Below, piece after piece: positions 41,882 to 50,959 of a stretch of 64,000 nt of DNA. Source of the DNA: Flavobacterium phycosphaerae (GTDB lineage: Bacteria; Bacteroidota; Bacteroidia; Flavobacteriales; Flavobacteriaceae). The notes under the pieces were generated by a model, which was given only the letters and a program-made list of their open reading frames with translations, ran no database searches and was not told the DNA's origin. The DNA lies in the NCBI RefSeq assembly GCF_010119235.1, contig NZ_JAAATZ010000001.1, forward strand, positions 2,448,501 to 2,512,500, given 5' to 3'. How positions within the stretch are numbered: the stretch's first letter is position 1; each line of letters begins with the position of its first letter. A program made the translations under genes and the position numbers.

Positions 41882-42331
41882 TTATTTTTTTTCGACTAAA
41901 TCCATTCCGCATTTAGGGCATTTTCCTGGTTTGTCACTTGTAACTTCTGAGTGCATTGGACAGATGTAGGTCATTGCCATAGTGTGTTTTTTGGTTTTCA
42001 TTTTTTTGCTTTTGGTCATCATAGAACACTTATCCATTTTGCCATCCATGTCCATGCAGTCGCCTTCTTTCATTTTCATTTTTTTACCATCTTTCATAAC
42101 GCATTCGCCATTTACCATGCAGGTTGTGCCATTTTTCATTTTCATGTCTTTGTCCATGGGCATCATTTTGCCATCTTTCATACACATCATTTTACCGTCT
42201 TTCATCATGCAACAATCTTTCATTGCTGCTTTTTTAGTTTTGGTTTGTGCGTTGATGTTACTTGTTGTAAGTGATGCTGCTATGAATAGCATTACCGTAA
42301 ACATTTTTGCCATCATTTTTGTATTTTTCAT
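41882..42331 (-). CDS. Met-rich exported copper-binding protein with heavy-metal-binding domain
   Basis: A 149-residue protein with a signal peptide (MMAKMFTVMLFIAASLTTSN, then INAQ). The middle consists of repeats of MKDGKMM type (DCCMMKDGKMMCMKDGKMMP, GECVMKDGKKMKMKEGDC), which bind Cu(I) through methionine and cysteine. The C-terminus is a heavy-metal-binding domain (YICPMHSEVTSDKPGKCPKC, GMDL) like those in the copper ATPase and adaptor of this island. It is likely a periplasmic copper store or chaperone. It lies 87 bp downstream of the multicopper oxidase. Confidence 0.85.
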   Translation of the reverse strand: MKNTKMMAKMFTVMLFIAASLTTSNINAQTKTKKAAMKDCCMMKDGKMMCMKDGKMMPMDKDMKMKNGTTCMVNGECVMKDGKKMKMKEGDCMDMDGKMDKCSMMTKSKKMKTKKHTMAMTYICPMHSEVTSDKPGKCPKCGMDLVEKK

Positions 42332-42418
42332 ACTATATAAATTTAGTTTTTTCAGTTGCGCTGTTACCCGCTCTTCAGATTGCTGTTGCCCAGGAATATC
42401 ATTTGTGCTTTAATTTTT

Positions 42419-44647
42419 TTAATATCTCAAATTGGCTCCAATTCCAAATCCCATATCACTATCGTAATGGGTTCTGATACTTACATTTCTTCCGATTATA
42501 TATCGAGCATCAACCATATATTCTTTGTCGGTATTGACCATAAATCCCATTCTTAACCTTTTGGAAACAGGAACATCTTCTCTCATCAGTTGGAAACGTA
42601 TTTTACCGTCAGCAAATAATTCGGATTGAAATATTACTAACATTGGTAAAGTATAATCTACACCAACAGTAAGCATTGATCTATTGTCTTTTGAGTTGGT
42701 TTGCCCAAATAGATTTCTTTCTTGTTCATCTATCCCCATTTTTCTATATCTCCAGTCAAAACCAACAAAAGGCATTAGCCATTGCATTTTTCCAATATAT
42801 CTACCTATATGAGTCTCGGTTTCATACCCGTGCATATCACTATAGCCTAATCGCCATTCCGTACCAATACTCCAGCGTGTATTGGCAATCATTAAAGCTC
42901 CATCATTCCCGTTGTTGGCAAAATCATTTTCAGCCATAATATGAAATTTTCTATCATCAGCAAATAGCTTGCGTTGTGCTAATTTAGGGTTTGGAATTTC
43001 AGGATTAGCCGCTTGGTTTTCATAAGTAAAAACACGACCCATGCCACTCATCATGTGATAGAGAATATGACAGTGAAAAAACCAATCTCCCTCAATATTG
43101 GCATTGAATTCAATCGTATCGGTTTCCATTGGCATTATATCCACAATATTTTTTAATGGTGCATAATCTCCTTGACCATTTAATACTCTAAAATCGTGAC
43201 CATGTAAGTGCATTGGGTGTCGCATCATAGAACCATTGTACAACACGATTCTAACATTTTCGCCTTTTTTAATTAGAATTTTATCTGTTTCAGAAACTAC
43301 TTTATTGTCTAAACTCCAAACGTAGCGGTTCATATTTCCTGTTAGCTCAAATTTCAACTCTTTGACTGGTGCATCTTTAGGAAGTGATGTTTTTGTTGGG
43401 GATTTTAGCATTGCATAATTAAGGGTAACAATATCAGAAAGTTTATTACTGTCATAATCGCTCTCCGTCATTTTCATATTACTCATTTTATCAGCTGCTT
43501 TTGCTTTTACTTCACCTGTAATTTCCGGATACATTACTACGTTCATATCCATTTGGTTCAGCGACATTTGCATTCCCATATCGTCTAAATCACCGTTCAT
43601 TTTCATCATGCCGTTCATCATTTTCATACCTTCAAAATATTTAAGTTTTGGCATTGGCGAAACTAATTGTTTGATGCCACCACCAATATATATTGAAGTT
43701 GATTTTGTTCTATCTTCGGGAGTTGCTAAAAGTTCGTAACCCGTTTTATCAGCAGGAATGGTAACAATAATATCATAGGTTTCGGAAACTGCTACTATTA
43801 ATCTATCTACCTCAACAGGTTCAACATCATTACCATCATTGGCAACAACTGTAATTTTTCCGCCTGCATAGGTTAACCAAAAATATGTTGATGCTCCGCC
43901 GTTTGAAATTCGTAAACGGACTTTATCTCCACCCTTGAATTGTGATAATTGACTTTCGTTTTTGCCATTGATTAGAAATTTTTCATAATAGACATCGCTC
44001 ACATCCATGGCATTCATTCGCTTCCATTCATTGGCAACTTTAGTTTTAAAATATCCTTGTCTTATAGCTTCGGCATAACTTTGTGTTGTTCCTTTTTTAA
44101 TAGCAAACCAATCGGTAGCATTGTGCAACATTCTATGAACGTTTTCTGGTTTTATATCGGACCATTCACTCAGAATAATAGGCACGGTTGGCAAATCATC
44201 AATCCCTTTTCTGAACGTTGGATCATCAGGTTTTTTATTCATAATGAATGAACCATACATTCCGATTTGTTCCTGTAACCCCGAGTGACTATGATACCAA
44301 TGCGTTCCGTGTTGGATGATTGGAAATTTATATAAATGCGTTGTATGTGGTTTAATAGGCATTTGTGTTAAATTAGGGACACCATCTTCTTTATTTGGTA
44401 AGAACAAACCATGCCAGTGCATAGATGTTTCTTCATTTAACTCATTATGGACATATATTTCGGCAATATCACCCTCTGTAAAAGTTAGAGTAGGCATTGG
44501 GATTTGTCCATTTACGGCAATAGCGTGTTTTTGTTTTCCGGAAAAATTTACAATGGTATCGCGAACGTATAAATCGTACCGGACCGTTTTTTGAGCTGAT
44601 ACTGTTATAGTTATAAGCATTACTATAAGCGAGAACTTTTTTTTCAT
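42419..44647 (-). CDS. Multicopper oxidase fused to a CopB-like outer-membrane barrel
   Basis: A 742-residue protein with signal peptide (FSLIVMLITITVSAQ). The N-terminal 580 residues are a CopA/CueO-type multicopper oxidase with copper ligands MHWHGLF, HWYHSHSG, MHLHGHDFRV and HCHILYHMMSGMGR, plus a Met-rich insert (GMKMMNGMMKMNGDLDDMGM) for Cu(I). The last 160 residues (AENDFANNGNDGALMIANTR..GIGANLRY) resemble CopB, a beta-strand-rich outer-membrane protein, so oxidase and barrel are fused. It should oxidise Cu(I) to the less toxic Cu(II) in the periplasm. It is co-directional with the Cu ATPase 11 nt upstream. Confidence 0.9.
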   Translation of the reverse strand: MKKKFSLIVMLITITVSAQKTVRYDLYVRDTIVNFSGKQKHAIAVNGQIPMPTLTFTEGDIAEIYVHNELNEETSMHWHGLFLPNKEDGVPNLTQMPIKPHTTHLYKFPIIQHGTHWYHSHSGLQEQIGMYGSFIMNKKPDDPTFRKGIDDLPTVPIILSEWSDIKPENVHRMLHNATDWFAIKKGTTQSYAEAIRQGYFKTKVANEWKRMNAMDVSDVYYEKFLINGKNESQLSQFKGGDKVRLRISNGGASTYFWLTYAGGKITVVANDGNDVEPVEVDRLIVAVSETYDIIVTIPADKTGYELLATPEDRTKSTSIYIGGGIKQLVSPMPKLKYFEGMKMMNGMMKMNGDLDDMGMQMSLNQMDMNVVMYPEITGEVKAKAADKMSNMKMTESDYDSNKLSDIVTLNYAMLKSPTKTSLPKDAPVKELKFELTGNMNRYVWSLDNKVVSETDKILIKKGENVRIVLYNGSMMRHPMHLHGHDFRVLNGQGDYAPLKNIVDIMPMETDTIEFNANIEGDWFFHCHILYHMMSGMGRVFTYENQAANPEIPNPKLAQRKLFADDRKFHIMAENDFANNGNDGALMIANTRWSIGTEWRLGYSDMHGYETETHIGRYIGKMQWLMPFVGFDWRYRKMGIDEQERNLFGQTNSKDNRSMLTVGVDYTLPMLVIFQSELFADGKIRFQLMREDVPVSKRLRMGFMVNTDKEYMVDARYIIGRNVSIRTHYDSDMGFGIGANLRY

Positions 44648-44658
44648 AATTTGTTTTG

Positions 44659-47196
44659 TTAAAGCTTTAAATTTCTTAGTCTCAATGCATTTACAATTAC
44701 TGAAACCGAACTAAAACTCATTGCTAAAGCAGCAATCATTGGCGACAATAAAATTCCAAAAAATGGATATAAAACCCCTGCTGCAATTGGAACACCTAAC
44801 ACATTATAGAAAAATGCAAAAAATAAGTTCTGTTTAATATTTCTCATAACAGCATGGCTTAAATTCTTGGCTTTTACAATGCCTTGCAAATCGCCTTTTA
44901 CTAAAGTTATTTTGGCACTTTCTATGGCTACATCTGTTCCGGTTCCCATAGCTATTCCTATATTAGCTTGTGCCAAGGCCGGAGCATCATTTATACCATC
45001 GCCTGCCATGGCTACAATTTTACCTTCGGATTGTAAACGTTTAATTTCATTTAATTTATCTTCTGGTAAACATCCTGCTTTGTAGGATGATAAGTTTAAT
45101 TCATCTGCTACGGCTTTGGCTGTATTAACATTGTCGCCAGTTAACATTATTACTTCAACACCTTGTTGCATTAGTTCTTTTATAGCTTCTTTACTCGATA
45201 TTTTAATTGCATCAGTAATTGAGATATAACCAACTGCAATGCCATCAACAGCAATATATGAAACAGTTTTTCCTAGTTTTTGTTCGGCAATAATTTTGTT
45301 TTCCAAATCATTTGATACACTTGCCTTTACTTGTTCCATTAGTTTTTTATTTCCTAATGCTACTTTTTTATTGGTTACTGTTCCCGTAACTCCTTTTCCT
45401 GCCACGGCTTCAAAATCTTTTACCTCGATTAAAGAAATGGATTTTGATTTAGCATAGTTCACAACAGCTTGTGCTAACGGGTGTTCGCTGTGTTGATTTA
45501 AAGAAGCAATAGCTCGGATTAGTTCATCATCATTGTTATTAGATGCATAAATTTTTTCAACAGATGGCTTTCCTTCGGTGATAGTTCCTGTTTTATCGGT
45601 AATTAATACATTAACCTTATTCATGTTTTCTAAAGCGTCAGCGTTTTTTATCAAAACACCAGATTGTGCGCCTTTACCAACACCTACCATTACTGACATG
45701 GGCGTTGCCAAACCGAGAGCACAAGGACACGCAATAATTAGTACTGCGATTGCATTAATAAAGCCATAGACTAAAGCAGGTTCGGGACCAAATTTTGCCC
45801 AAACGAAAAAGGTTATTATCGATATGAATACAACAATTGGCACAAAATATTTGGCGATGCTATCGGCTAATTTCTGAATAGGGGCTCTGGATCGTGAAGC
45901 ATCGTTTACCATTTGCACGATTTGAGAAAGCAGGGTTTCTGAACCCACTTTTTCGGCAACCATCACAAAGGATTTGTTTCCGTTTATTGTTCCTGAAATT
46001 ACGTTATCGCCTTTCTTTTTATCGACAGGAATTGGTTCGCCCGTAATCATGGCTTCATCTATACTGCTTTCCCCGTCGGTTATTTTTCCGTCAACAGGGA
46101 TTTTGTCTCCAGGTTTTACTCTTAATAAGTCACCTTTTTTAATGTCATGGATTGAGATTACTTTATCGCTTCCATCAATAACCAATGTAGCTTCGGTTGG
46201 TGCGAGTTTTAATAATTCTTTAATTGCTCCGCTGGTTTGACTGTGCGCTCTGGCTTCTAACAATTGGCCCAGCAAAACTAAAGTCAGAATAACTGTAGTT
46301 GCTTCGAAGTATAATAGTACTGTACCATGTTCCGTCTTGAATTCATTTGGAAAAATATCAGGGAAAAACATTCCGACTAAACTAAACAAAAATGCCACTC
46401 CTGTACCGATTCCGATGAGGGTAAACATATTCAAATTCCAAGTGATTATTGATTTCCAGGCGCGGACAAAGAATATCCAACAAGCATAAAAAACCACTGG
46501 AAGCGATAGTATTAATTGCACCCAATTCCATTTTGAGGCATCCATTATTTGCAATAAAGGATTATTGTGCGCCATTTCTATCATTGCAATAGCGAAAATG
46601 GGAACTGTGAAGACTACTGCTATTTTCATTTTCTTAACCAAATCTTTATAGGTCTTTTGGTCTTCGGTGTCAGTAGGATTCATTGGTACTAAATCCATTC
46701 CGCAGATAGGACAAGAACCCGGATTTTCGCTAATTACTTCGGGATGCATTGGACAAGTATATAGAGCCTTGCTAACGATTAGTTCTGGTGCTTTGACTAA
46801 ATCCATTCCGCAAACAGGGCAGTCACCTGCTTTGTCATAAACTTTTTCTCCTTCACAATGCATTGGGCAATAGTATTTTCCATTAGCATTACTTGGCGCT
46901 TTTATTTCATTTTTGTGGCTGTGAGAATGTGTGGAGCAACAAGATTTTGAAGTAGCTTCCTTTGTATTTGATTCCTGTGGATTTTTTCCATTAGTCATTT
47001 TTATGGTGTATTTTCCAACTGCTGTTAATGCTTCTTGAAGCTGTGTTGTTGGAATGTGTTTTTCAATAGTTATAGTTGCTATGGGTGGGTTTAATGAAAC
47101 TTTGGCTTCAACGCCAGCAATAGCATTCAATGTTTTTTCGACTTTGGCACGACAACCATCACAAGTCATTCCGGTAATGTTATAAGTATGTATCAT
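44659..47196 (-). CDS. copA: Cu(I)-exporting P1B-type ATPase with HMA and two HMBD domains
   Basis: An 845-residue copper pump. N-terminal HMA domain with GMTCDGCRAKVEKTL, a His/Cys linker (CCSTHSHSHK), then two heavy-metal-binding domains (YYCPMHCEG..CPVCGMDL; YTCPMHPEV..CPICGMDL). Core: TGE loop (MITGEPIPVDK), CPC helix ACPCALGLATP (P1B-1 copper class), DKTGTITEG, SEHPLA and GDGINDAPALAQA. Length fits with the extra metal domains. It starts the copper part of the block with the multicopper oxidase; the 21-bp tandem repeats at 47242-47288 lie just upstream. Confidence 0.94.
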   Translation of the reverse strand: MIHTYNITGMTCDGCRAKVEKTLNAIAGVEAKVSLNPPIATITIEKHIPTTQLQEALTAVGKYTIKMTNGKNPQESNTKEATSKSCCSTHSHSHKNEIKAPSNANGKYYCPMHCEGEKVYDKAGDCPVCGMDLVKAPELIVSKALYTCPMHPEVISENPGSCPICGMDLVPMNPTDTEDQKTYKDLVKKMKIAVVFTVPIFAIAMIEMAHNNPLLQIMDASKWNWVQLILSLPVVFYACWIFFVRAWKSIITWNLNMFTLIGIGTGVAFLFSLVGMFFPDIFPNEFKTEHGTVLLYFEATTVILTLVLLGQLLEARAHSQTSGAIKELLKLAPTEATLVIDGSDKVISIHDIKKGDLLRVKPGDKIPVDGKITDGESSIDEAMITGEPIPVDKKKGDNVISGTINGNKSFVMVAEKVGSETLLSQIVQMVNDASRSRAPIQKLADSIAKYFVPIVVFISIITFFVWAKFGPEPALVYGFINAIAVLIIACPCALGLATPMSVMVGVGKGAQSGVLIKNADALENMNKVNVLITDKTGTITEGKPSVEKIYASNNNDDELIRAIASLNQHSEHPLAQAVVNYAKSKSISLIEVKDFEAVAGKGVTGTVTNKKVALGNKKLMEQVKASVSNDLENKIIAEQKLGKTVSYIAVDGIAVGYISITDAIKISSKEAIKELMQQGVEVIMLTGDNVNTAKAVADELNLSSYKAGCLPEDKLNEIKRLQSEGKIVAMAGDGINDAPALAQANIGIAMGTGTDVAIESAKITLVKGDLQGIVKAKNLSHAVMRNIKQNLFFAFFYNVLGVPIAAGVLYPFFGILLSPMIAALAMSFSSVSVIVNALRLRNLKL

Positions 47197-47241
47197 CCTG
47201 TTGTTATTTTAATACAAATTTCCAGTTATAGCGGTTTATTG

Positions 47242-47288
47242 GAGTTGCACAATTTTGGGTTTGAGTTGCATGATTTTGGGTTTGAGTT
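47242..47288. repeat. Tandem 21-bp repeats upstream of the copper ATPase
   Basis: GAGTTGCACAATTTTGGGTTT at 47242-47262 repeats as GAGTTGCATGATTTTGGGT.. at 47263-47283 and starts a third time (GAGTT, 47284-47288). The 21-bp phase is two helical turns. It sits between the nuclease gene and the ATPase start, where the copper promoter should be. Possible operator. Confidence 0.6.
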
Positions 47289-47311
47289 AAAACTCCTTTT
47301 TTTTAAAAATA

Positions 47312-48565
47312 TTATAAGGTTCCAATTGATTTTGCTATTTTATCCATTATTGAATGGTCTGAACCGAATTTGCAAATGGCATCACAATTGACTCTCAATT
47401 CCGAAAACAATATGTATTTGATAACCATTTTTGAATTTTTAATAGCAGGTCTGTTGAGTTGCTGAATCACATCTTTTTCACGGCTATCGGGGATGATGAT
47501 ATAGAATACTTCATCACCATCGGAAATGCTAAAATAGAGGTCGGAAAGACGTAATATCCCGGAGTAAATACTAGTGCTTTTTTCTACTTCAAATGCTCCA
47601 ATAATGTTATTGGTTCCTTTTTCAAACCAAAGTACATCAATAAGTTTAATGGTGTTTTGTGTATCTTTATCGCAAGGTAACTCCGGAAATTTATTCATAG
47701 AGATAAAAGAAAAACTTTGCCCATTGAATGATTTACTCTTATCATTACTGGCAGGTGTAACATCAAAACCTAATGACGCTCCAATTTTTAATAAATGGTA
47801 TTGCATTTCACTATGAAGATTTTCTTCCTGTTTTTCTTCCTGAATTTCCTTTTGGCGTTTTACAATGTTTTTTTCAAACTTATTTCGTTCTTCTTCGCTC
47901 AAATATTCATCATTACCAATTAACATTTTTTGCGTACCGATTTCAAAACACAATCCTGCGATTGCTCCTAAATCATTGGATAATTCAGATTTATGTGCGC
48001 TGTTTGTTTCGAGTAGTGTTTCACGGATTTTTAGGTATTCTGTCCAACTTCCTAATTTCTTTTTGTCTTTGTACAAGAAATTAAATCCGTTGAGAATAGC
48101 TGTATTGAATGGCGGAAACCAGGTTGGATGTATAAAATACAAAATACTTGCCACTGCCGGTCCAAGCCCCTTAATTTTGAGCGCATCTAATTTTACAATT
48201 TCTTTCACCATTTGCTCTTCCGATTTAGCATTGATGCAGTTTTCGAGGAATTGGCCAAAGGCTATTTTGTTGTTTTGGTTTTCATAAATATCGGGAATGC
48301 GCAATTTGGGTTTCCAATAGAAAGGATGTGCCACGCCAACAAAAACTTGTTTTTGTTCTGCAATACAATTCAACACAAATTCTAAACTACTTTCTTTAAA
48401 ATCATTTGGGAAGTTTTTATTTTTGATATCCTCTATGACCTGCAAAACACCACGCCGAATTGTTCGGAATGCTTTTAGTCTTTGGTCATTGTCAACAAAC
48501 CACGTATTGTAAACACTTTCGTTGTCGTTTTTGTATTGCTGTATTATTTGATTAAGATTGTTCAT
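47312..48565 (-). CDS. Nuclease-like protein: HhH region plus PD-(D/E)XK-like C-terminus
   Basis: A 417-residue cytoplasmic protein. The central part contains a helix-hairpin-helix-like DNA-binding segment (IKGLGPAVASILYFIHPTWF, then PPFNTAILNGFN). A charged helix follows (EEERNKFEKNIVKRQKEIQE), and the C-terminus has LIDVLWFEKGTNNIIGAFEV and EKSTSIYSGILRL, with D..E-V-E-K spacing like a PD-(D/E)XK nuclease core. The family looks restriction-endonuclease related, but I cannot name it. It is placed in the middle of the copper operon, 14 nt after the CusB-like gene stop, which is unexpected for a nuclease. It may be cargo defence or a passenger. Confidence 0.6.
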   Translation of the reverse strand: MNNLNQIIQQYKNDNESVYNTWFVDNDQRLKAFRTIRRGVLQVIEDIKNKNFPNDFKESSLEFVLNCIAEQKQVFVGVAHPFYWKPKLRIPDIYENQNNKIAFGQFLENCINAKSEEQMVKEIVKLDALKIKGLGPAVASILYFIHPTWFPPFNTAILNGFNFLYKDKKKLGSWTEYLKIRETLLETNSAHKSELSNDLGAIAGLCFEIGTQKMLIGNDEYLSEEERNKFEKNIVKRQKEIQEEKQEENLHSEMQYHLLKIGASLGFDVTPASNDKSKSFNGQSFSFISMNKFPELPCDKDTQNTIKLIDVLWFEKGTNNIIGAFEVEKSTSIYSGILRLSDLYFSISDGDEVFYIIIPDSREKDVIQQLNRPAIKNSKMVIKYILFSELRVNCDAICKFGSDHSIMDKIAKSIGTL

Positions 48566-48579
48566 CGTTACTATTTAAA

Positions 48580-49707
48580 TTACATTTTCATTCCTTCCAT
48601 GGGGTCGCTACCTTTACGGAATTTATATTCACTATTAATAGCATAAGTTCCGGTAATCACTATTTTTTTTGAAGCATCAATTTCTGATTTTATTTCAATC
48701 ATCCCGTTGGTTTCAATGCCTGTTTCAACCATTAGGTTTTCAAACACACCTGGTCTTTTTTCAACCCATATATAGGAGGCGTTTTGCTCTCGTATAACAG
48801 CATCTGTAGGTATAAAAAGCCCTTTAACGGCTGCTTGGTTTATTTTGGCAATGGCCTGCATTCCCGGTTTTAGTTGTAAATTTTGATTTGGTATTTGCAA
48901 CCTAATTAACAGCAGTCTCGTATTGGGTATTATTTCAGGATTGATAAATGAAATTTTAGCCTTTATTGTTTTTTCCGGAAAGTCAGCAAAGGAAACAGTA
49001 GCTGATTGCCCCACAGACAGATTCCTAGCGTAGTTTACGTTTACTTGTATTTCGAGCCAAAGAGTGTTTAAATCAGCTAATTTAATCAAGGGACTACCTT
49101 CCATTACATAACTGCCTTCTGTTGCTATTATTTCTGAAACATAGCCGCTTGTATTACTGTAAAATGTGGTATATGGTGAAACATCTATATTCCCTTTATT
49201 ATTTTCAATCTGACTGTTTGTTACCCCATAATATTGCAATTTTTGCTTGGCTGCTTTGAGTAAGTTTTGAGCATTTTTCCCAAAATCACCCGGCATAGCC
49301 AATTGCTTATAAGCTGCACTATAATCTTGTTTTGCAATGGCAATATCTTCACTATACAAACTATAAACCGGAGTGTTTTTTTTGACATATTCCCCTGTTG
49401 TTTTCAAGAACAATTTTTCAATTCTGCCCATTGCTTTTGCAGAAATCGTAGCAACCTTTTCCTGATTTATTGTCAAAACACCGGTAAAAGTTTGATTTAA
49501 GCTACTTTGAGTTTCGGCAATAGTTTGTGTCGTGATATTGCCTAATTTTATTTGCTGTTTGCTTAAACTAATTTCGTTAACGTCTGTTTGCTCATTTGTT
49601 TCAGGATTCATATCATGACCACTATGGTCTTCTTTGTCTTTTGAGTGGCATGCTGATAATACGATAAATACTATTATCAGTATTCCAATGTATTTTGTTT
49701 TTTTCAT
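48580..49707 (-). CDS. CusB-type RND adaptor (first of two)
   Basis: A 375-residue lipoprotein adaptor (lipobox FIVLSACHSK), with a His-rich segment HSKDKEDHSGHDMNPE near the N-terminus for metal binding, the barrel-sandwich segment GRIEKLFLKTTGEYVKKNTP and TSGYVSEIIATEGSYVMEGS. It ends with PMEGMKM. It forms, with the second adaptor (2 nt upstream), the outer-membrane factor and CusA, a tripartite copper/silver efflux system. The presence of two adaptors, each with its own metal-binding decoration, is typical of such Bacteroidota loci. Confidence 0.88.
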   Translation of the reverse strand: MKKTKYIGILIIVFIVLSACHSKDKEDHSGHDMNPETNEQTDVNEISLSKQQIKLGNITTQTIAETQSSLNQTFTGVLTINQEKVATISAKAMGRIEKLFLKTTGEYVKKNTPVYSLYSEDIAIAKQDYSAAYKQLAMPGDFGKNAQNLLKAAKQKLQYYGVTNSQIENNKGNIDVSPYTTFYSNTSGYVSEIIATEGSYVMEGSPLIKLADLNTLWLEIQVNVNYARNLSVGQSATVSFADFPEKTIKAKISFINPEIIPNTRLLLIRLQIPNQNLQLKPGMQAIAKINQAAVKGLFIPTDAVIREQNASYIWVEKRPGVFENLMVETGIETNGMIEIKSEIDASKKIVITGTYAINSEYKFRKGSDPMEGMKM

Positions 49708-49709
49708 TG

Positions 49710-50957
49710 TTACTTGGTTTTAATGAAGCTCTCGCTATCAATTAAAAATTGGGCGTTTTTTGCAATAGTATCATTAGAAGAAATTCCGTTTAAAACTTGA
49801 ACATAATCGTTGTTTTCTAATCCTGTTTTTATTGCAATTGCTTGAAATCCGTTTTCTTTTTTAAGAAATACAACTTTTTGATTTCCTAAACTAACCATAG
49901 ACTCTTTTGGTAACCAAATGGCTTTTGTTGATTTGACTTTTACAATCCCTTGTAATCTTGAGCCAATAGGCAGTTTAAGTTTATTGTTGTTTAAATACAC
50001 CCTTATTCTGTTGGTTTTATCCGCTTGATTTAATTGTGTTTCCACAAAATTTATTTGGCTGTTAATAGTGTCATTTTCATCTAATTCAGAGGTAATTGCT
50101 ATCGGTTGATTTATTTTTATACTATTATCATAGCCCTGAAGCACATTAAAAACTCCCCAAACTTTGTCTGTATTCAATAGTTTAAAAACAATAGCACCTT
50201 TGGTAATATAACTTCCTTCTTTGATGTCTAATGTTTCTGTATTACTGCTTGCATCCGTCATTGCAGCAACATTAGCATCCGTCATTTTATCTGTACCCAT
50301 CACGATTCCGGAGGCTGGGCTGTATATGGTTACGGTTGGGTTTGTTTTTTTGGTTGCTATGAGCCCATTAATTTGATTGCCGGTCATACCGTATAACAAC
50401 AATTTTTGTTTGGCCGCATTAATAATAGATTTGTTTTCGGTATCGTTTGTAATTAGGTAAATGAAATTTTGTTGTTCCGTAAGCAATTCCGGACTGTATA
50501 TTTCGAATAATTTTTGACCTTTAGTAATCTTCTGAAATTTGTAGTTCACATACAATTTTTCAATTCTACCGTTGATTCTTGCTGCGATGTTAGTGGCTGA
50601 GTTTTGATTAAATGCCACTATTCCGGGTAAAACTATGTCATTGCTAATTGCAGTGTCTTTTGCTGTTGTTGTTTCAAAATTCCCCACGATAAAATTATCG
50701 GTTGGTTTTAAAAGGTGTTCTATTTTATCATTATGATTTGAATGGTCTTTTGTTACTTTTTCAACTAAAGTCATTCCACAAATAGGACAATTTCCCGGTT
50801 GTTTTCTAATGATTTGTGGGTGCATTGAGCAGGTATATAGTATTTCCTGTTGTAAATGTTCAGAGTGACTTTCTGATTTTTGGAAATAAAAATAGCCGCC
50901 AATTCCAACGGAAATCAATATTATAAATGTCACTATGTATTTTAAATACTTATTCAT
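49710..50957 (-). CDS. CusB-type RND adaptor with N-terminal heavy-metal-binding domain
   Basis: A 415-residue protein anchored by one N-terminal span (YLKYIVTFIILISVGIGGYF), followed by a heavy-metal-binding domain (YTCSMHPQI, CPICGMTLVEK) and the adaptor core (AARINGRIEKLYVNYKFQKI, FEIYSPELLTEQQNFIYL). The domain could hand copper to the CusA pump. It is 2 nt downstream of the TolC-type gene stop and 2 nt upstream of the second adaptor. Confidence 0.9.
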   Translation of the reverse strand: MNKYLKYIVTFIILISVGIGGYFYFQKSESHSEHLQQEILYTCSMHPQIIRKQPGNCPICGMTLVEKVTKDHSNHNDKIEHLLKPTDNFIVGNFETTTAKDTAISNDIVLPGIVAFNQNSATNIAARINGRIEKLYVNYKFQKITKGQKLFEIYSPELLTEQQNFIYLITNDTENKSIINAAKQKLLLYGMTGNQINGLIATKKTNPTVTIYSPASGIVMGTDKMTDANVAAMTDASSNTETLDIKEGSYITKGAIVFKLLNTDKVWGVFNVLQGYDNSIKINQPIAITSELDENDTINSQINFVETQLNQADKTNRIRVYLNNNKLKLPIGSRLQGIVKVKSTKAIWLPKESMVSLGNQKVVFLKKENGFQAIAIKTGLENNDYVQVLNGISSNDTIAKNAQFLIDSESFIKTK

Positions 50958-50959
50958 AA

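Noticed and set aside
41951..42413. Rightward ORFs over the Met-rich copper gene
   Set aside because: His/Phe-rich products are the mirror of ATG/AAA-rich codons of the real gene on the other strand.
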